Source: Nitrosomonas eutropha (GTDB taxonomy: Bacteria > Pseudomonadota > Gammaproteobacteria > Burkholderiales > Nitrosomonadaceae). Taken from it: DNA of 64,000 nucleotides. The translations under genes were made by a program, and so were the position numbers. Below the pieces are notes generated by a model. It had not been told where the DNA came from. It saw only the letters and a list, made by a program, of their open reading frames with translations, and searched no databases. Positions 50,809 through 60,417 of this stretch are shown piece by piece. Each line of letters opens with the position of its first letter. Position 1 is the first letter of the stretch. The stretch is taken from assembly GCF_003201195.1 (NCBI RefSeq), contig NZ_QICQ01000001.1, positions 1-64,000 of the forward strand, written 5' to 3'.

Positions 50809-51216
50809 ATGAATATTGGGGAAGTAGCGAAAGCCTCAGGTGTCTCAGCGAAGATGATCCGATATTATGAACAAACTGGACTGATCCCCCCGGCCAATCG
50901 CAGGGAGTCGGGTTATCGCAATTACTCTGCGTCTGATGTGCACATGCTGCGGTTTATCCGCCGAGGGCGTGATCTTGGCTTCCCGGTGGCACAGATCAAT
51001 GAACTTTTAGGCCTCTGGCGTGACAAATCGCGCCAGAGCGCCGAGGTAAAACGTATCGCTACGGCTCACATAACAGAGCTGCGCGAGAAGATCGACAGCC
51101 TGGAACAAATTGCCAGTACGCTTCAGACCCTGATCGAGTGTTGCTCCGGCGATGACCGTCCCGATTGTCCGATTTTGGATGACCTCGAGAACACAGCCGA
51201 TAGACAGCAATTGTAG
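50809..51216 (+). CDS. cueR: CueR, Cu(I)-responsive regulator
   Basis: A 135-residue MerR-family protein. It has the helix-turn-helix (MNIGEVAKASGVSAKMIRYY), a long dimer helix and the Cu(I)-binding loop ECCSGDDRPDCPIL with two spaced cysteines. It senses cytoplasmic Cu(I) or Ag(I) and activates the 19-bp-spacer promoter of copA. It is in the same operon as its target. Confidence 0.94.
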   Translation: MNIGEVAKASGVSAKMIRYYEQTGLIPPANRRESGYRNYSASDVHMLRFIRRGRDLGFPVAQINELLGLWRDKSRQSAEVKRIATAHITELREKIDSLEQIASTLQTLIECCSGDDRPDCPILDDLENTADRQQL

Positions 51217-51262
51217 CTAGCCCGCTGCGATTGCTGGCTAGTTCGTTGCGGCCCAAATTAAA

Positions 51263-53128
51263 TCATTCGAGATTGAGATAGGGATTATTCGTCGGTAACT
51301 CGTCAAACAAGTGCTTGGGAATTTGTAGCAGGTAGCCATGCAGCCGCCGCGACTTACGCGGTCCGGTGACCTCGCACGTCCAGATGTTCAGCCCATTGGG
51401 TTGTTTCCGGTGCTGCTGTAGCTTCTCAAAGCGCTTTTGCACCCATTGCCAATCCTGCTGCTTCTCCTGCTTGGCCAGCACAGCGACCTGGGGGTGTTCC
51501 TGGGCATAGCGTTGGAACACGCCTGGGCTGACCAGGTAAGCGGTATCGCTCACCGTATGCACCAACGCCTTCGCATCATTGATGATGAGCTTATGTGAGG
51601 TGACCCCGTGCTTAAGCCACATCATGAAGTGCTCACCAGACGGTTGTGCCATCGGAGCCGACGAGCTGACGGCGGGCGCGAGCGTCAGCTCCGTGGGCGG
51701 GATAGGCGACTCTGGCGCTGGTTGCTCAGGCATCGTAATGGACAAAGCGCCCTCATCGTCGGCCGCTTCGGAAGGTGGTTCCGTGGCAATCATCCTCAGC
51801 AGATCATCCATCACATCAGACGTACTGGGCGTATCCTGGAGCGGCACCGGAAACACTGTCGAGGTCGATGAGGCTGTGGTGTTGCTGGCTGAGGGTGAGG
51901 CTTCCCGATACGATGACAGTGGGCTCGCCACGGGCAGCGATTCCTCCACACTACGGTCTGCCGCCTCGCTGGTGAGCGTTATATCAATCATTACGGTGCC
52001 CGAGAAAGGGTCGGGCCGTTCACCAGACTCCCATATGAGCGCGGGCGACAAGCGCAAGAAAGTAAACGTGTTCGACCAGCCGCTTTCGCTGGTGACCGTC
52101 GCTTTCCAGATGGCCTTGCCTTCGGGGGTCGGCTGCAGCATGCCGTGGTCCTGCAGCACATTAAAGACGGCGGTGTTGTTCGCCGGGATACCGTCGATCC
52201 CCTGCGAGAGCAGGTGCGCACGCAGTTTATCCGAGACGGTTTTACTGACCAGCCAAAGTGCATCCTGGGTTAACCAGCCATCGGAGGCCTGGGGCTGGTT
52301 CAGCTTCAGCTCTTCCTTTAGCAGGTAGCGAAGGCCTTCCAGCAGTTTGCGCTGCAGTGCATGCTTGGGCGCGGCCATGGCACGCGCGGGATCGCCACCC
52401 AATGCCTGGGCCACCGAGGCGCGATCCGCCTGAATGACCAGTTCGCCCAGCACCCCGGCGTGTTCATACTGTCCGGCCAGCACATAGAGCAACGCAGACC
52501 AGAGCGACGGAAAACCGTTGAGCCAGTCCAGGATGTCGCCATCGAGCACCCGCGTGTAGAGCAGTCCGGTGGCCGCGCTATGCAACCGATACTCACGATC
52601 TTCCCGGTAGCGAAAGCGGTATGGTCGAGTCAGCGGGCCGTGCCAGGGATGCCAGGGGCTGCCGTCTTCATGCTCCACATGCAGATCCACCGCAATCTTG
52701 CCGATGTCATGCAACAGCGCGGCATAGGCCGTGGCGGCTGTCCAGGCTTCTGCCTGAGCGGCCTGGTCTTCGGGGGTTGTGCCCGCAGGCAGCAGATGAG
52801 ACTGCCTCAGCTTCAGGGCATAGGCGACGATCTCCAGCCCATGATCAAGCATACCGCCTGGATAGGCGTGGTGATGGCTTTCCGAGGCGGGAAAGAGCTG
52901 CACCAGCTCGGCATAGCGTTCCAACGGTGCGCGGTACAGCGATGCGAACTGCTTACGCGAGAGTGACGTGCGTTGCCAAATGTGTTCCAGCAGACGTTGG
53001 CGTCGCGGGGTCGCCAACAACGAAGCGGCCGATTCTGGCCGCATCGGCCCTTTCGGTGGTGCGGTCGAAGGCATCGGCGCCATATCGGTAGTTGGCAGTA
53101 ACCGTTTGCGCTGAAACAGCGAGAGCAT
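51263..53128 (-). CDS. MobH-family relaxase (TraI-like) of an ICE
   Basis: A 621-residue protein from ATG 53128 (MLSLFQRKRLLP). The N-terminal TraI_2-type domain has an HD-like metal site (LLHDIGKIAVDLHVEHEDGS) and ESHHHAYPGGMLDHG. A Pro/Ser-rich linker follows near 430-520, then a C-terminal domain beginning near PSGEHFMMWLKHG, as in ICEclc-type relaxases. It nicks oriT and leads the strand into the recipient. Upstream in-frame codons to 53332 lack support. Confidence 0.9.
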   Translation of the reverse strand: MLSLFQRKRLLPTTDMAPMPSTAPPKGPMRPESAASLLATPRRQRLLEHIWQRTSLSRKQFASLYRAPLERYAELVQLFPASESHHHAYPGGMLDHGLEIVAYALKLRQSHLLPAGTTPEDQAAQAEAWTAATAYAALLHDIGKIAVDLHVEHEDGSPWHPWHGPLTRPYRFRYREDREYRLHSAATGLLYTRVLDGDILDWLNGFPSLWSALLYVLAGQYEHAGVLGELVIQADRASVAQALGGDPARAMAAPKHALQRKLLEGLRYLLKEELKLNQPQASDGWLTQDALWLVSKTVSDKLRAHLLSQGIDGIPANNTAVFNVLQDHGMLQPTPEGKAIWKATVTSESGWSNTFTFLRLSPALIWESGERPDPFSGTVMIDITLTSEAADRSVEESLPVASPLSSYREASPSASNTTASSTSTVFPVPLQDTPSTSDVMDDLLRMIATEPPSEAADDEGALSITMPEQPAPESPIPPTELTLAPAVSSSAPMAQPSGEHFMMWLKHGVTSHKLIINDAKALVHTVSDTAYLVSPGVFQRYAQEHPQVAVLAKQEKQQDWQWVQKRFEKLQQHRKQPNGLNIWTCEVTGPRKSRRLHGYLLQIPKHLFDELPTNNPYLNLE

Positions 53129-53355
53129 CGCAAAACCTCTGGTGATAGGCTGGCAAGAGCGCCTTTTGGCCTTTTTAGGTAGGGCCTTTCCCCTTGGCTC
53201 CATTCCCTTGCCTCTTTCTGGCCCTTTAGCCTTTGAACCCTTTAGGTATAGGGCAATCCCCCCTTCCTGTGCCACCATCAATGCGAGACAGGCAGACTCG
53301 GATTGGCAACCAAACCTGTTGCCTGTCAGCACATATCTTGCAATTTGCTCTTATA

Positions 53356-53378
53356 GATATACAATAAAAATGTATATC
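53356..53378. promoter_or_regulatory. vapBC operator palindrome
   Basis: GATATACA-ATAAAAA-TGTATATC, a perfect 8-bp inverted repeat, lies 20 bases before the vapB start. Its position fits autorepression by the VapBC complex. Confidence 0.75.
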
Positions 53379-53397
53379 AAATTCAGGAGTTATTAGC

Positions 53398-53631
53398 ATG
53401 CAAGTCGCCAAATGGGGCAACAGCTTGGCCGTGCGCCTTCCGGCCAGCCTGGTAGAAGCGCTGGAGTTGCAAGAAGGTGACGATATTGAGATCGTCGTGG
53501 ACGGCCCGCGCGCGTTCGCGGTTCGCAAAAAGCCAGGCGCCGATGCCTTGTTGAAGCGCCTGCGCACCTTCCGGGGCAAACTGCCGGCGGATTTCCGCTT
53601 CAGCCGGGACGAGGCCAATGCGCGTGACTAA
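53398..53631 (+). CDS. vapB: VapB-type antitoxin (AbrB/MazE fold)
   Basis: A 77-residue protein with an N-terminal swapped-hairpin DNA-binding domain (MQVAKWGNSLAVRLPASLVE) and a C-terminal tail that should wrap the toxin. It is preceded by caggag and a palindromic operator and overlaps vapC by 14 bases. Confidence 0.9.
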   Translation: MQVAKWGNSLAVRLPASLVEALELQEGDDIEIVVDGPRAFAVRKKPGADALLKRLRTFRGKLPADFRFSRDEANARD

Positions 53632-54034
53632 GTTCAAGCATTTTATGGACAGCAATGTGGTGTTGTACCTGCTGTCGGAGGACTCGACCAAAGCGGACAA
53701 GGCCGAAAGCCTGCTGAAAGCCGGGCCAGTCATCAGCGTGCAAGTGCTCAACGAAGTGACGAATGTCTGCGTACGCAAGCTCAAAATGAGCTGGGACGAG
53801 ATCGCGCAGTTCCTGGAACTGATACGGAGCTTTTGCAAGGTCGTCCCACTCACGGAAACCATCCATGATCAGGCCCGATTGATCGCTGAGCGACATAAGC
53901 TGTCCTTCTACGACTCCTGCATCGTCGCAGCAGCTGTGGCAGCGGGTTGCCAGACGCTCTATAGTGAGGACATGAACCACGGGCAGATACTGGAAGATAG
54001 CTTGAGTCTCAGGAATCCATTTTCCACCGTATAG
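53618..54034 (+). CDS. vapC: VapC-type PIN-domain toxin
   Basis: A 138-residue PIN RNase. The acidic residues are present: Asp in FMDSNVVLYLL, Glu in VLNEVTNV and Asp in FYDSCIVAAA and SEDMNHG. Family members cut tRNA or rRNA. It lies between the relaxase and DUF3742 genes, and probably stabilises the mobile element. Confidence 0.9.
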   Translation: MRVTKFKHFMDSNVVLYLLSEDSTKADKAESLLKAGPVISVQVLNEVTNVCVRKLKMSWDEIAQFLELIRSFCKVVPLTETIHDQARLIAERHKLSFYDSCIVAAAVAAGCQTLYSEDMNHGQILEDSLSLRNPFSTV

Positions 54035-54053
54035 TCTAGCCATGAAGGAGACG

Positions 54054-54422
54054 ATGATGCAGACAGTACGCAAACCAACAGGACAGTTCGCACGCCGGCT
54101 AGGCCGTGCTGTGAGCCGTTCTGCACGCTGGCTGCAACGCCGCGAACACCAGGCTATTAGCTGGTTGGTGGCAAAAGGCCTGCCTGCAACCGTTGCCGCC
54201 GCTCTACTGTGGATCGTCAAACTAGCCGTGGCGGCGGGGTTGCTCTATACCGCGTTTTGGTTGGCTATGTTGCTGATGTTTGCAGTGATCGCTTCCTGGG
54301 CCATTAACAATACTTCTTCTGATGACGATGAGCTCGCGGAATGGCGAGTGGGCTTATCCGGTTACGGTCTTTACCGCGGCGATACGCGTGTGGACCCCGG
54401 TCAGCCGGATGATGAAAACTAG
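54054..54422 (+). CDS. DUF3742 protein of ICE
   Basis: About 122 residues from ATG 54054 or 54057; aaggag at 54045-54050 favours these over ATG 54042. It has two hydrophobic segments in the middle (TVAAALLWIVKLAVAAGLLY and AMLLMFAVIASWA) and the DUF3742 end GLSGYGLYRGDTRVDP. The family marks ICEclc-like elements; the function is unknown. Its stop shares the palindrome CTAG with the convergent TraG stop. Confidence 0.85.
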   Translation: MMQTVRKPTGQFARRLGRAVSRSARWLQRREHQAISWLVAKGLPATVAAALLWIVKLAVAAGLLYTAFWLAMLLMFAVIASWAINNTSSDDDELAEWRVGLSGYGLYRGDTRVDPGQPDDEN

Positions 54423-55924
54423 ACTACTTTATTGGCGGCTTTGCTTCCCGCGGCCTTGGCCCCATCGGTTGAGGTAGCCATCATCTGGGCAATATTACCA
54501 GCCCGCACTCCGGCCCACGCGAGCGCTGCAATCCAAAAGGCAGGTAATATCAGAAACATCGTCGCCATCACGAAGTTCAGCAGCATATCGCCAAAGCTGT
54601 TGTTCAACCCCATCAGCGGATCAAAGTTGGTGACGGGTCGATTCCATCCCCAGCCCCGCCCATAGAGCGCATCCAGAATCGTGCTGTCGATCCAACGTGC
54701 AAGCTGAAACCAGAAATCCACAAAGAACAGAGCGAACTGCACCACGCTGACAGTTACCACGGCCTTGAGCTCGTAGGTACTGATAATGAGCACCAGCGGG
54801 ATGCAGATCACGAGCGCCATCTTCAGAAACGACAACACCATGGGCAGCGCCTGGCGCACCACATCCATGGCCGGGAAAAAACCGATCGAGCCAATCGTGA
54901 TGCCGAGGTCACTGGCGGCACGGGTCACGATGTTTGGCGCTGTCTTATCGATCTGCCCACCGTAGTCGGTATAGACAGCCCCCTGGTTAAGTTTTTGCTG
55001 GCGCGGCGCGGCGATCGCACGGATCACCGAGTCGTCCACCTCATTGCGGCTCAGAAAACCGGCCCAACTGGCTACGCGATTGAGCAAGCTGGAATCGACC
55101 TGGGACAGCAGGCGCATCCGCAGACCGTCACTCCCATCGCTCCACCACTGCCGGCAGGTGGGGTAACCGCCGCCACTGGGTACCTGGGCCAGCCCCGCAT
55201 CGCGACCACTATCATACGGCCAGGCGTCGCGCGGGGTGCGTGAACGGTAGGTGTCGTAGTAACCCGCCGAGGCCACAAAATACCGTGAACCAATCCAGGT
55301 GACATCATGCATCTGCGCTTCATCCAGTTCTGGGCGGCTCATAAACAGCTTGGCGCGGGCCGGGCCATAGCAGTCGTGTGAGAAGTCCGATACCTCTTGA
55401 GCCAGCACCGGGTCATCGATGCGTGTGGCGTCGATCTCCATGCGCATTTGCCGTAGTTCAGTACCGCATGGAATCGCTGCGACCGAGGCGCTGGTGAGGC
55501 CACGTGAGAGCGCGTGCATAAATGCCCACCAGACGGGAACTTTCGCGCTTTGGTCGTTGATGGTGGTGAAGGACTGGCTCCAGCCCGTATCGGAGGGCTG
55601 CGGTACGCTCACTCCGCATTGACGGGAGCGGGCATCGTCAAAGCGCACCCGGCTCAGATCCACATCGATGAACGGAATGCCGGCAAACAGCACCACGACA
55701 ACCGCCACCCACACTCGGGTTTCAATACGAGCCGCCGACAGCAGACCCTTATTACCCTCGTCGGCGCCCTCGCCTCGGGCTTTGAGCCATTCCGGCAGGA
55801 TGATGGCAATGAAGGGAATGGCAAACACGCCGCTGGCCACCAACACCGACCAGATGCCATTGTGCACAATCCAGCCCACCAGCGTCAGGTAATACTCCAG
55901 GTAATCGGTCGTGAATAGCGTCAT
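54419..55924 (-). CDS. traG: TraG N-terminal-domain conjugation protein
   Basis: A 501-residue membrane protein with N-terminal helices (YLEYYLTLVGWIVHNGIWSV), a periplasmic domain with paired Cys (SRQCGV, IPCGTEL, SHDCYG, PTCRQW) and C-terminal helices. It matches the TraG_N family of ICE mating-pair systems, which stabilise mating pairs. It is the distal gene of the transfer operon. Confidence 0.88.
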   Translation of the reverse strand: MTLFTTDYLEYYLTLVGWIVHNGIWSVLVASGVFAIPFIAIILPEWLKARGEGADEGNKGLLSAARIETRVWVAVVVVLFAGIPFIDVDLSRVRFDDARSRQCGVSVPQPSDTGWSQSFTTINDQSAKVPVWWAFMHALSRGLTSASVAAIPCGTELRQMRMEIDATRIDDPVLAQEVSDFSHDCYGPARAKLFMSRPELDEAQMHDVTWIGSRYFVASAGYYDTYRSRTPRDAWPYDSGRDAGLAQVPSGGGYPTCRQWWSDGSDGLRMRLLSQVDSSLLNRVASWAGFLSRNEVDDSVIRAIAAPRQQKLNQGAVYTDYGGQIDKTAPNIVTRAASDLGITIGSIGFFPAMDVVRQALPMVLSFLKMALVICIPLVLIISTYELKAVVTVSVVQFALFFVDFWFQLARWIDSTILDALYGRGWGWNRPVTNFDPLMGLNNSFGDMLLNFVMATMFLILPAFWIAALAWAGVRAGNIAQMMATSTDGAKAAGSKAANKVV

Positions 55925-55939
55925 GTTTGAGCTCTCCCG

Positions 55940-56284
55940 CTATGTGCTCTGCACCAGCAGACTGCACTCCAGTGCGACCAGGGCCAGTACGGCTGCGATT
56001 TCCGTGCGAAGCAAGCGGCGTCGGGTGTGGGCATCGGATTGCCTGGCAACTAGCCGTCGGCGCATCCACACCCAGCCGTAGGCGGTCGCCCCGTAGAGGC
56101 ACAAGCGCCAAAGCAGGAAAAAACCAGATACCTCTGCCAGCCACTGCTCCCAGCCAGAAATGCTTCCGATGAAGTAGATGCCCACAATGTTGGCCGCCAC
56201 CGCCCCGGCCAGCAACAGCGCCGTCCACAGCAGCGTCCTGGCGGTACGCCGGTTAAATAACCTACATAACCACACGGCGTTCAT
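55940..56284 (-). CDS. Conserved ICE membrane protein
   Basis: A 114-residue protein with three to four hydrophobic segments and a basic loop (WMRRRLVARQSDAHTRRRLL). No named family is certain. It overlaps the upstream PFL_4711-type gene by 4 bases and precedes traG by 15, so it belongs to the transfer operon. Confidence 0.7.
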   Translation of the reverse strand: MNAVWLCRLFNRRTARTLLWTALLLAGAVAANIVGIYFIGSISGWEQWLAEVSGFFLLWRLCLYGATAYGWVWMRRRLVARQSDAHTRRRLLRTEIAAVLALVALECSLLVQST

Positions 56285-57678
56285 GGTGTGCCATCCGGTG
56301 TGGGCCGCTGCAATTGTTGCAGGCGGTCGGGCACTGGGTCGCCCTGGTAGATACCACGCGACCCAGCCGCCCGTGTGCTGTGGCGCTGGATGATTGCCAT
56401 GGGCGAATTGTTGGCGAGCTCACGACGCAGCTCCAGTTCAGTCTTGAGATTCTGAATTTCCCGATCCAGCGTGTCGCTTTCCTGGTTCACCGCATCCACC
56501 GCTATTTGGTTGGCCGCGACGTTGGGTTCCTTCCTGCCGGTCAACAAGGTGCGTTGCAGCAGCAGCGCTTTTTCCAGCACGGAAGCCAGCGCGACTTCGG
56601 ACGCCAGACGGCGGGCCAGAATGTCCTGGTCGGGCTCGTCGCGCAGGGCCTCGATCACCCCTCGGGTGATCGGCAGCGAGGCACTGCCTGCTTCATGCAG
56701 GTTCTCAAACGTGGTGTTGCGAGCGCCCGTAATCAGCTCTTGCAGTGCTTGGAGCTTGGCGTCGTACTCCTCCTGGATCAGCGGCGTCAGACCCACGCCC
56801 GGGATGGTCTGGGTCTTGGTGCAGGATTCGCACGTGCGCTGCTCTTGTTCACCCAGCACACGGGTCGCCCACTGAACTGCCGCGTCCGGTGACGACCAGG
56901 TCTGGCAGGAAAGACTGCCGCAACTGGCCTGGGCGATAGTGGACGTGTCAGACACGCTACGGCCATTGACCAAGTTGTACCCGGCGCGTGTCACATCCCC
57001 CACCACCTTGATCGGGGATTGGCCCGTGCCCCCGGCGTTGCCCCCTCCCACCCACGGCACGCCGTCGTTACCCCGGCTGGTTTCGGCCTGTTCGATCGCC
57101 GAGACCGCATCGCTGCTGGCAACCGCATCGCGCAGCGCCATGCCTTCGGCAAGCTGGTTCCAGCCCATCTGCCCCCCCGCCATGTCGGCCATTTTTTCGG
57201 CCATGGCGCGACACTGAAGCTTGGATCGGTCAAAGTCCAGCCGGGCCTGCAGCACACCATTGGTCAGCAGGTTGTACAGTCCCGGATCGGCACGCTGGAT
57301 GATCAGCGCCGGAAGCGATGCCACCGCGCTGGTCGCATTCTGGATAACGCTGCTCATGATGTTCTGAAAACCGTTGGTCAGGCCGTTGAGCTGATTCTGG
57401 ATCGTGGTGCTGATGCTCATGTCGCCACAGATCAGATTGCTGTTCCAACCGGCGCCCACACCGATTGAGCGCATCCCTGCCGCACCGCTCATCGAGACGG
57501 CGTTCCCGCCACCAATGGAATACATGACCTCGTCACCGATGACGCTGCCGCTATTCTGGAATCCCCCGCTTTGCGCCGAGGCCAAACCGCAGGCCAAAGC
57601 CAGTGCACAGGCCAGCACCGCTGGGCGGCACGAGCGCGGAATCAGGCTTACGGGTTTTGTCATATCAGGACGGATCAT
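56281..57678 (-). CDS. ICE protein, PFL_4711 family (TraH-like)
   Basis: A 465-residue exported protein with a signal (AVLACALALACGLASAQ), then a helical and coiled region and Cys residues in CGSLSCQTW and CESCTKTQTIPGVG. It matches the TIGR03755 family of ICE proteins, thought to form part of the mating apparatus like TraH. ATG 57663 is an alternative start. It lies in the transfer operon. Confidence 0.85.
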   Translation of the reverse strand: MIRPDMTKPVSLIPRSCRPAVLACALALACGLASAQSGGFQNSGSVIGDEVMYSIGGGNAVSMSGAAGMRSIGVGAGWNSNLICGDMSISTTIQNQLNGLTNGFQNIMSSVIQNATSAVASLPALIIQRADPGLYNLLTNGVLQARLDFDRSKLQCRAMAEKMADMAGGQMGWNQLAEGMALRDAVASSDAVSAIEQAETSRGNDGVPWVGGGNAGGTGQSPIKVVGDVTRAGYNLVNGRSVSDTSTIAQASCGSLSCQTWSSPDAAVQWATRVLGEQEQRTCESCTKTQTIPGVGLTPLIQEEYDAKLQALQELITGARNTTFENLHEAGSASLPITRGVIEALRDEPDQDILARRLASEVALASVLEKALLLQRTLLTGRKEPNVAANQIAVDAVNQESDTLDREIQNLKTELELRRELANNSPMAIIQRHSTRAAGSRGIYQGDPVPDRLQQLQRPTPDGTP

Positions 57679-57696
57679 GGTTGTGCCCTCGATTGC

Positions 57697-58629
57697 TCAA
57701 TTAAAATCCACACTGCCCAGGAAGGTCTGCCCACGGCGCTGGCAGCAGCTATACGGACGCCACAACACCCAGGCGTAGTCGCCTTGCTTGGCCTGCGTTA
57801 GCGTCTCGTTATGGGGGAACACCGTGCATGTGTTGGACAGACGCGGAGTGAGCTCCTGCCACTTACCGGTCGAGGCATCGCCCTCGATTAATGCACCCGC
57901 AGGCCAGTAGCCCGCCCGAGAACTGGCAAGCAACGGCTGATACACATGCAGTTGCCCCCGGCGGGTCACGACGTCGCCCGCACGCTGGGCCACTATGGCT
58001 CCCGCCTTGTAGTCATCGGTCTGGTGCAAGAAGCCGCCGCGTGGGTAAACGTTGCCCCACAGATTCATGTCGCTGCGCGAACCCACTTCACGCTGGCCGG
58101 GAATGAGCGACTCGGGGTATACGGCCTCCGGCACGTTGTAGCGCCAGGCCAGCGTGTCCAAGGTGCTGAGCAAGTACGGCACAAAGGCTGTGCCTGCTCC
58201 CTGGCAGAAATACCCAGAACCCGCGACGAATTCGTTGAACACTTCCCCACCGGGATGACCGATCACGTCGCTATTCTTGAATTTGGCGAGATTGTTCTCG
58301 TGATCGTCGTTGGTCGTGCCGTCGCCACCGGCCTGCGCTGTGGGATTGGGCAGGCTCATGGGCCGTACTTCCACCCAGGGGTTCGCGCCAGTGTTTGAAT
58401 AGCTCGACACCACCGCGTCCGGGACGTAGTGGCGCACCTTGATGGAGGTGCGTATCCGGCAACCGCCCACTCCGCAGGACAGCCAGTAGCAGATGCCGAC
58501 CACACGGTATTCCAGACAGGATGGAGACAAAGTGGAAGCCACAATGGTGGCGGTGTTGAGCGCGAAGCTGGATGTCGCCGCAAGCAAGAGCGCCATGGCG
58601 ACACCGAATCGCAGGTGGGGCAAATTCAT
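57697..58629 (-). CDS. ICE protein, PFL_4710 family (TraU-like)
   Basis: A 310-residue exported protein from ATG 58629 with signal (GVAMALLLAATSSFA). It has conserved CLEYRVVGICYWLSC and many Cys, and ends CCQRRGQTFLGSVDFN. It matches TIGR03756, related to TraU. The start overlaps the stop of the PFL_4709 gene by 4 bases. Confidence 0.87.
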   Translation of the reverse strand: MNLPHLRFGVAMALLLAATSSFALNTATIVASTLSPSCLEYRVVGICYWLSCGVGGCRIRTSIKVRHYVPDAVVSSYSNTGANPWVEVRPMSLPNPTAQAGGDGTTNDDHENNLAKFKNSDVIGHPGGEVFNEFVAGSGYFCQGAGTAFVPYLLSTLDTLAWRYNVPEAVYPESLIPGQREVGSRSDMNLWGNVYPRGGFLHQTDDYKAGAIVAQRAGDVVTRRGQLHVYQPLLASSRAGYWPAGALIEGDASTGKWQELTPRLSNTCTVFPHNETLTQAKQGDYAWVLWRPYSCCQRRGQTFLGSVDFN

Positions 58630-59057
58630 GACCGTTCCTTGCTGTATTGCTCGACTCGGGTCAGCGCCTGATCGAGATTGGTATCGCCGTAGATCACATA
58701 GCGCTGGTCGACCACGATGGCCGGAATGCTCGTGATACCCAAACTCCAAGCGTCGGCCACACCTTGATAGGCCCCGGCCAGCCGTTGCTGCAACAGGGCC
58801 CCTCCTTCCTTCAAGCGGTGCTGGACCAGTTCAGCCGCTTGGCGGCTATCACTCGGAAGATCGGCCGACAGTTCGGCTTCAATGCGCGTAGGCGCATCCA
58901 ACTCGATCAGCCGGTCTGGCGTACCCTGGACGGGGTGTTGACGGTCGGTAATGACCCAGACTTCCGCTGCGGTAGCAGTGCAGGCGAACAGCGCTGCAGT
59001 CAAGGCTATTGCCAGCGGCAGGCACATCGCCGGGGCACGAGGTAGAGAACGAAGCAT
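58626..59057 (-). CDS. ICE protein, PFL_4709 family
   Basis: A 143-residue exported protein from ATG 59057; an in-frame ATG at 59078 is possible. After a signal (ALTAALFACTATAAE) comes a thioredoxin-like fold without CxxC, with WSLGITSIPAIVVDQRYVIYG. It matches TIGR03757. It is first of the tightly linked transfer genes here. Confidence 0.85.
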   Translation of the reverse strand: MLRSLPRAPAMCLPLAIALTAALFACTATAAEVWVITDRQHPVQGTPDRLIELDAPTRIEAELSADLPSDSRQAAELVQHRLKEGGALLQQRLAGAYQGVADAWSLGITSIPAIVVDQRYVIYGDTNLDQALTRVEQYSKERS

Positions 59058-59216
59058 GGAGCTGCACCCGTAGTTCATGACCTTGGTAGTGCAACGCATC
59101 GCGTTCAAAAGGGCGACAAACAATCGGAAATGAGGGGTGCCCGGTTTGAACCGTTCCTCGTGGCGTTAAGCCGCCGACTACGCAGAGTAAGCGGGAGCAC
59201 TAGGCTCCCACTAGGA

Positions 59217-59786
59217 TTATAAAGTTGCCTCCAGCACGACCTTACGCGTATGGAAGCGCCAGAAGCGATCCACCAGCCGACCCTCCAGGACACGGGCGCG
59301 AAAGCGCAAGCCTTGCGCGGTGGAGAAATTGTCCCACCCCGCTTCGTACGATGCTTCGCTGCGCAGTTCGGCGACCTCTTTGACGATCTGCTCGGTTTCT
59401 TCATCAGAAGCGACCGGGATGCACCATCTCACGTTGTCTCCCCGAACCTGTCCGGCGAGCACCAAGCGTCCATCCCTGTCACGGATGACGATCAACTCGG
59501 GCGCAAAGTTCAATGCGTCGATAGCATCGGTGAGATCAAAGTCATGTTGCGATACTCGAGTATTGGCCAACGACATGGCGTCCTGGATCAAGCCGCAGTT
59601 GCCCAGAATGAGCGTGTGAGGCGTCCACCAGCTGCCATAGACGGGATCGTCTTCGAGATATTCCACATTGCCCTGGCAAGTGATGGTGAACTGACGCCAG
59701 AACACATCCTTGCGGAGGTATGTGCCAGCTCGATAAGGGGTGGCGATGAAGGCAACACCTTCGATGTGATGAGTCTTGGGCTGCAT
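59217..59786 (-). CDS. Conserved hypothetical ICE protein
   Basis: A 189-residue soluble protein from ATG 59786 (MQPKTHHIEGVAFIATPYRA). No signal or membrane part. It has a central acidic stretch and an aromatic C-terminus (DRFWRFHTRKVVLEATL). I do not recognise the family. It sits between the RadC-like gene and the transfer operon. Confidence 0.65.
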   Translation of the reverse strand: MQPKTHHIEGVAFIATPYRAGTYLRKDVFWRQFTITCQGNVEYLEDDPVYGSWWTPHTLILGNCGLIQDAMSLANTRVSQHDFDLTDAIDALNFAPELIVIRDRDGRLVLAGQVRGDNVRWCIPVASDEETEQIVKEVAELRSEASYEAGWDNFSTAQGLRFRARVLEGRLVDRFWRFHTRKVVLEATL

Positions 59787-59913
59787 GATGTACTCCCATA
59801 TTTGAGAAGGTGCGCGAGCTCTATGCCGACCCGTGCGGGCCGGGAAAGCCCGCACGGGGGTTGAACACTGAAACGAGAAAAGTGCCACGCTGGCATAGGC
59901 GCGGCTGGGGGAA

Positions 59914-60417
59914 CTACGACAGCAAGCCGGACTCGGCAAAGGAGTACGGTTCACCTTTACCAATGATGAAATGATCCACGACCCGGATATCGATCATCGA
60001 CAAGATGAATTTCAGTCGGTTAGTGATCGCGCGATCTGCCATACTGGGCTCGGCTACGCCCGATGGGTGCTGGTGGGAAAAAATTAGAGCGGACGCATTA
60101 AGTTCCAACGCACGCTGCACCACCACGCGCGGGTAGACCGACGCCTCGCTGACCGTGCCTTTGAACAGACATTCACATGCCAGCACCTGGTGCTGACTGT
60201 TGAGAAATACCGCGACAAAGACCTCGTTGGGCTCGGCCATCAACTTCAAACGCAGATAATCGCGAACCGCCTTTGGGCCATCAAGCGTCGGACCCGCCTT
60301 GAACACGCGATGTTCCAAGAGTGCAATGGCTTGCTGGATAATCCGATCATCCTGCTGGTCGGTAAGATCAATGCTTAATTGCGCGCCGGAATCGGCGACG
60401 TTAGGGGTGGGGAACAT
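59914..60417 (-). CDS. RadC-like JAB-domain protein
   Basis: A 167-residue protein from ATG 60417 (MFPTPNVADSG). The JAB/MPN metalloprotease-like motif is FSHQHPSGVAEPSMADRAIT. Such RadC homologues are regular passengers of ICEs and plasmids; a DNA-repair role has not been confirmed. Confidence 0.9.
   Translation of the reverse strand: MFPTPNVADSGAQLSIDLTDQQDDRIIQQAIALLEHRVFKAGPTLDGPKAVRDYLRLKLMAEPNEVFVAVFLNSQHQVLACECLFKGTVSEASVYPRVVVQRALELNASALIFSHQHPSGVAEPSMADRAITNRLKFILSMIDIRVVDHFIIGKGEPYSFAESGLLS

Noticed and set aside
51216..51241. Inverted repeat CTAGCC/GGCTAG between cueR and relaxase genes
   Set aside because: Only six base pairs with a large loop and no T-run; too weak to call a terminator.
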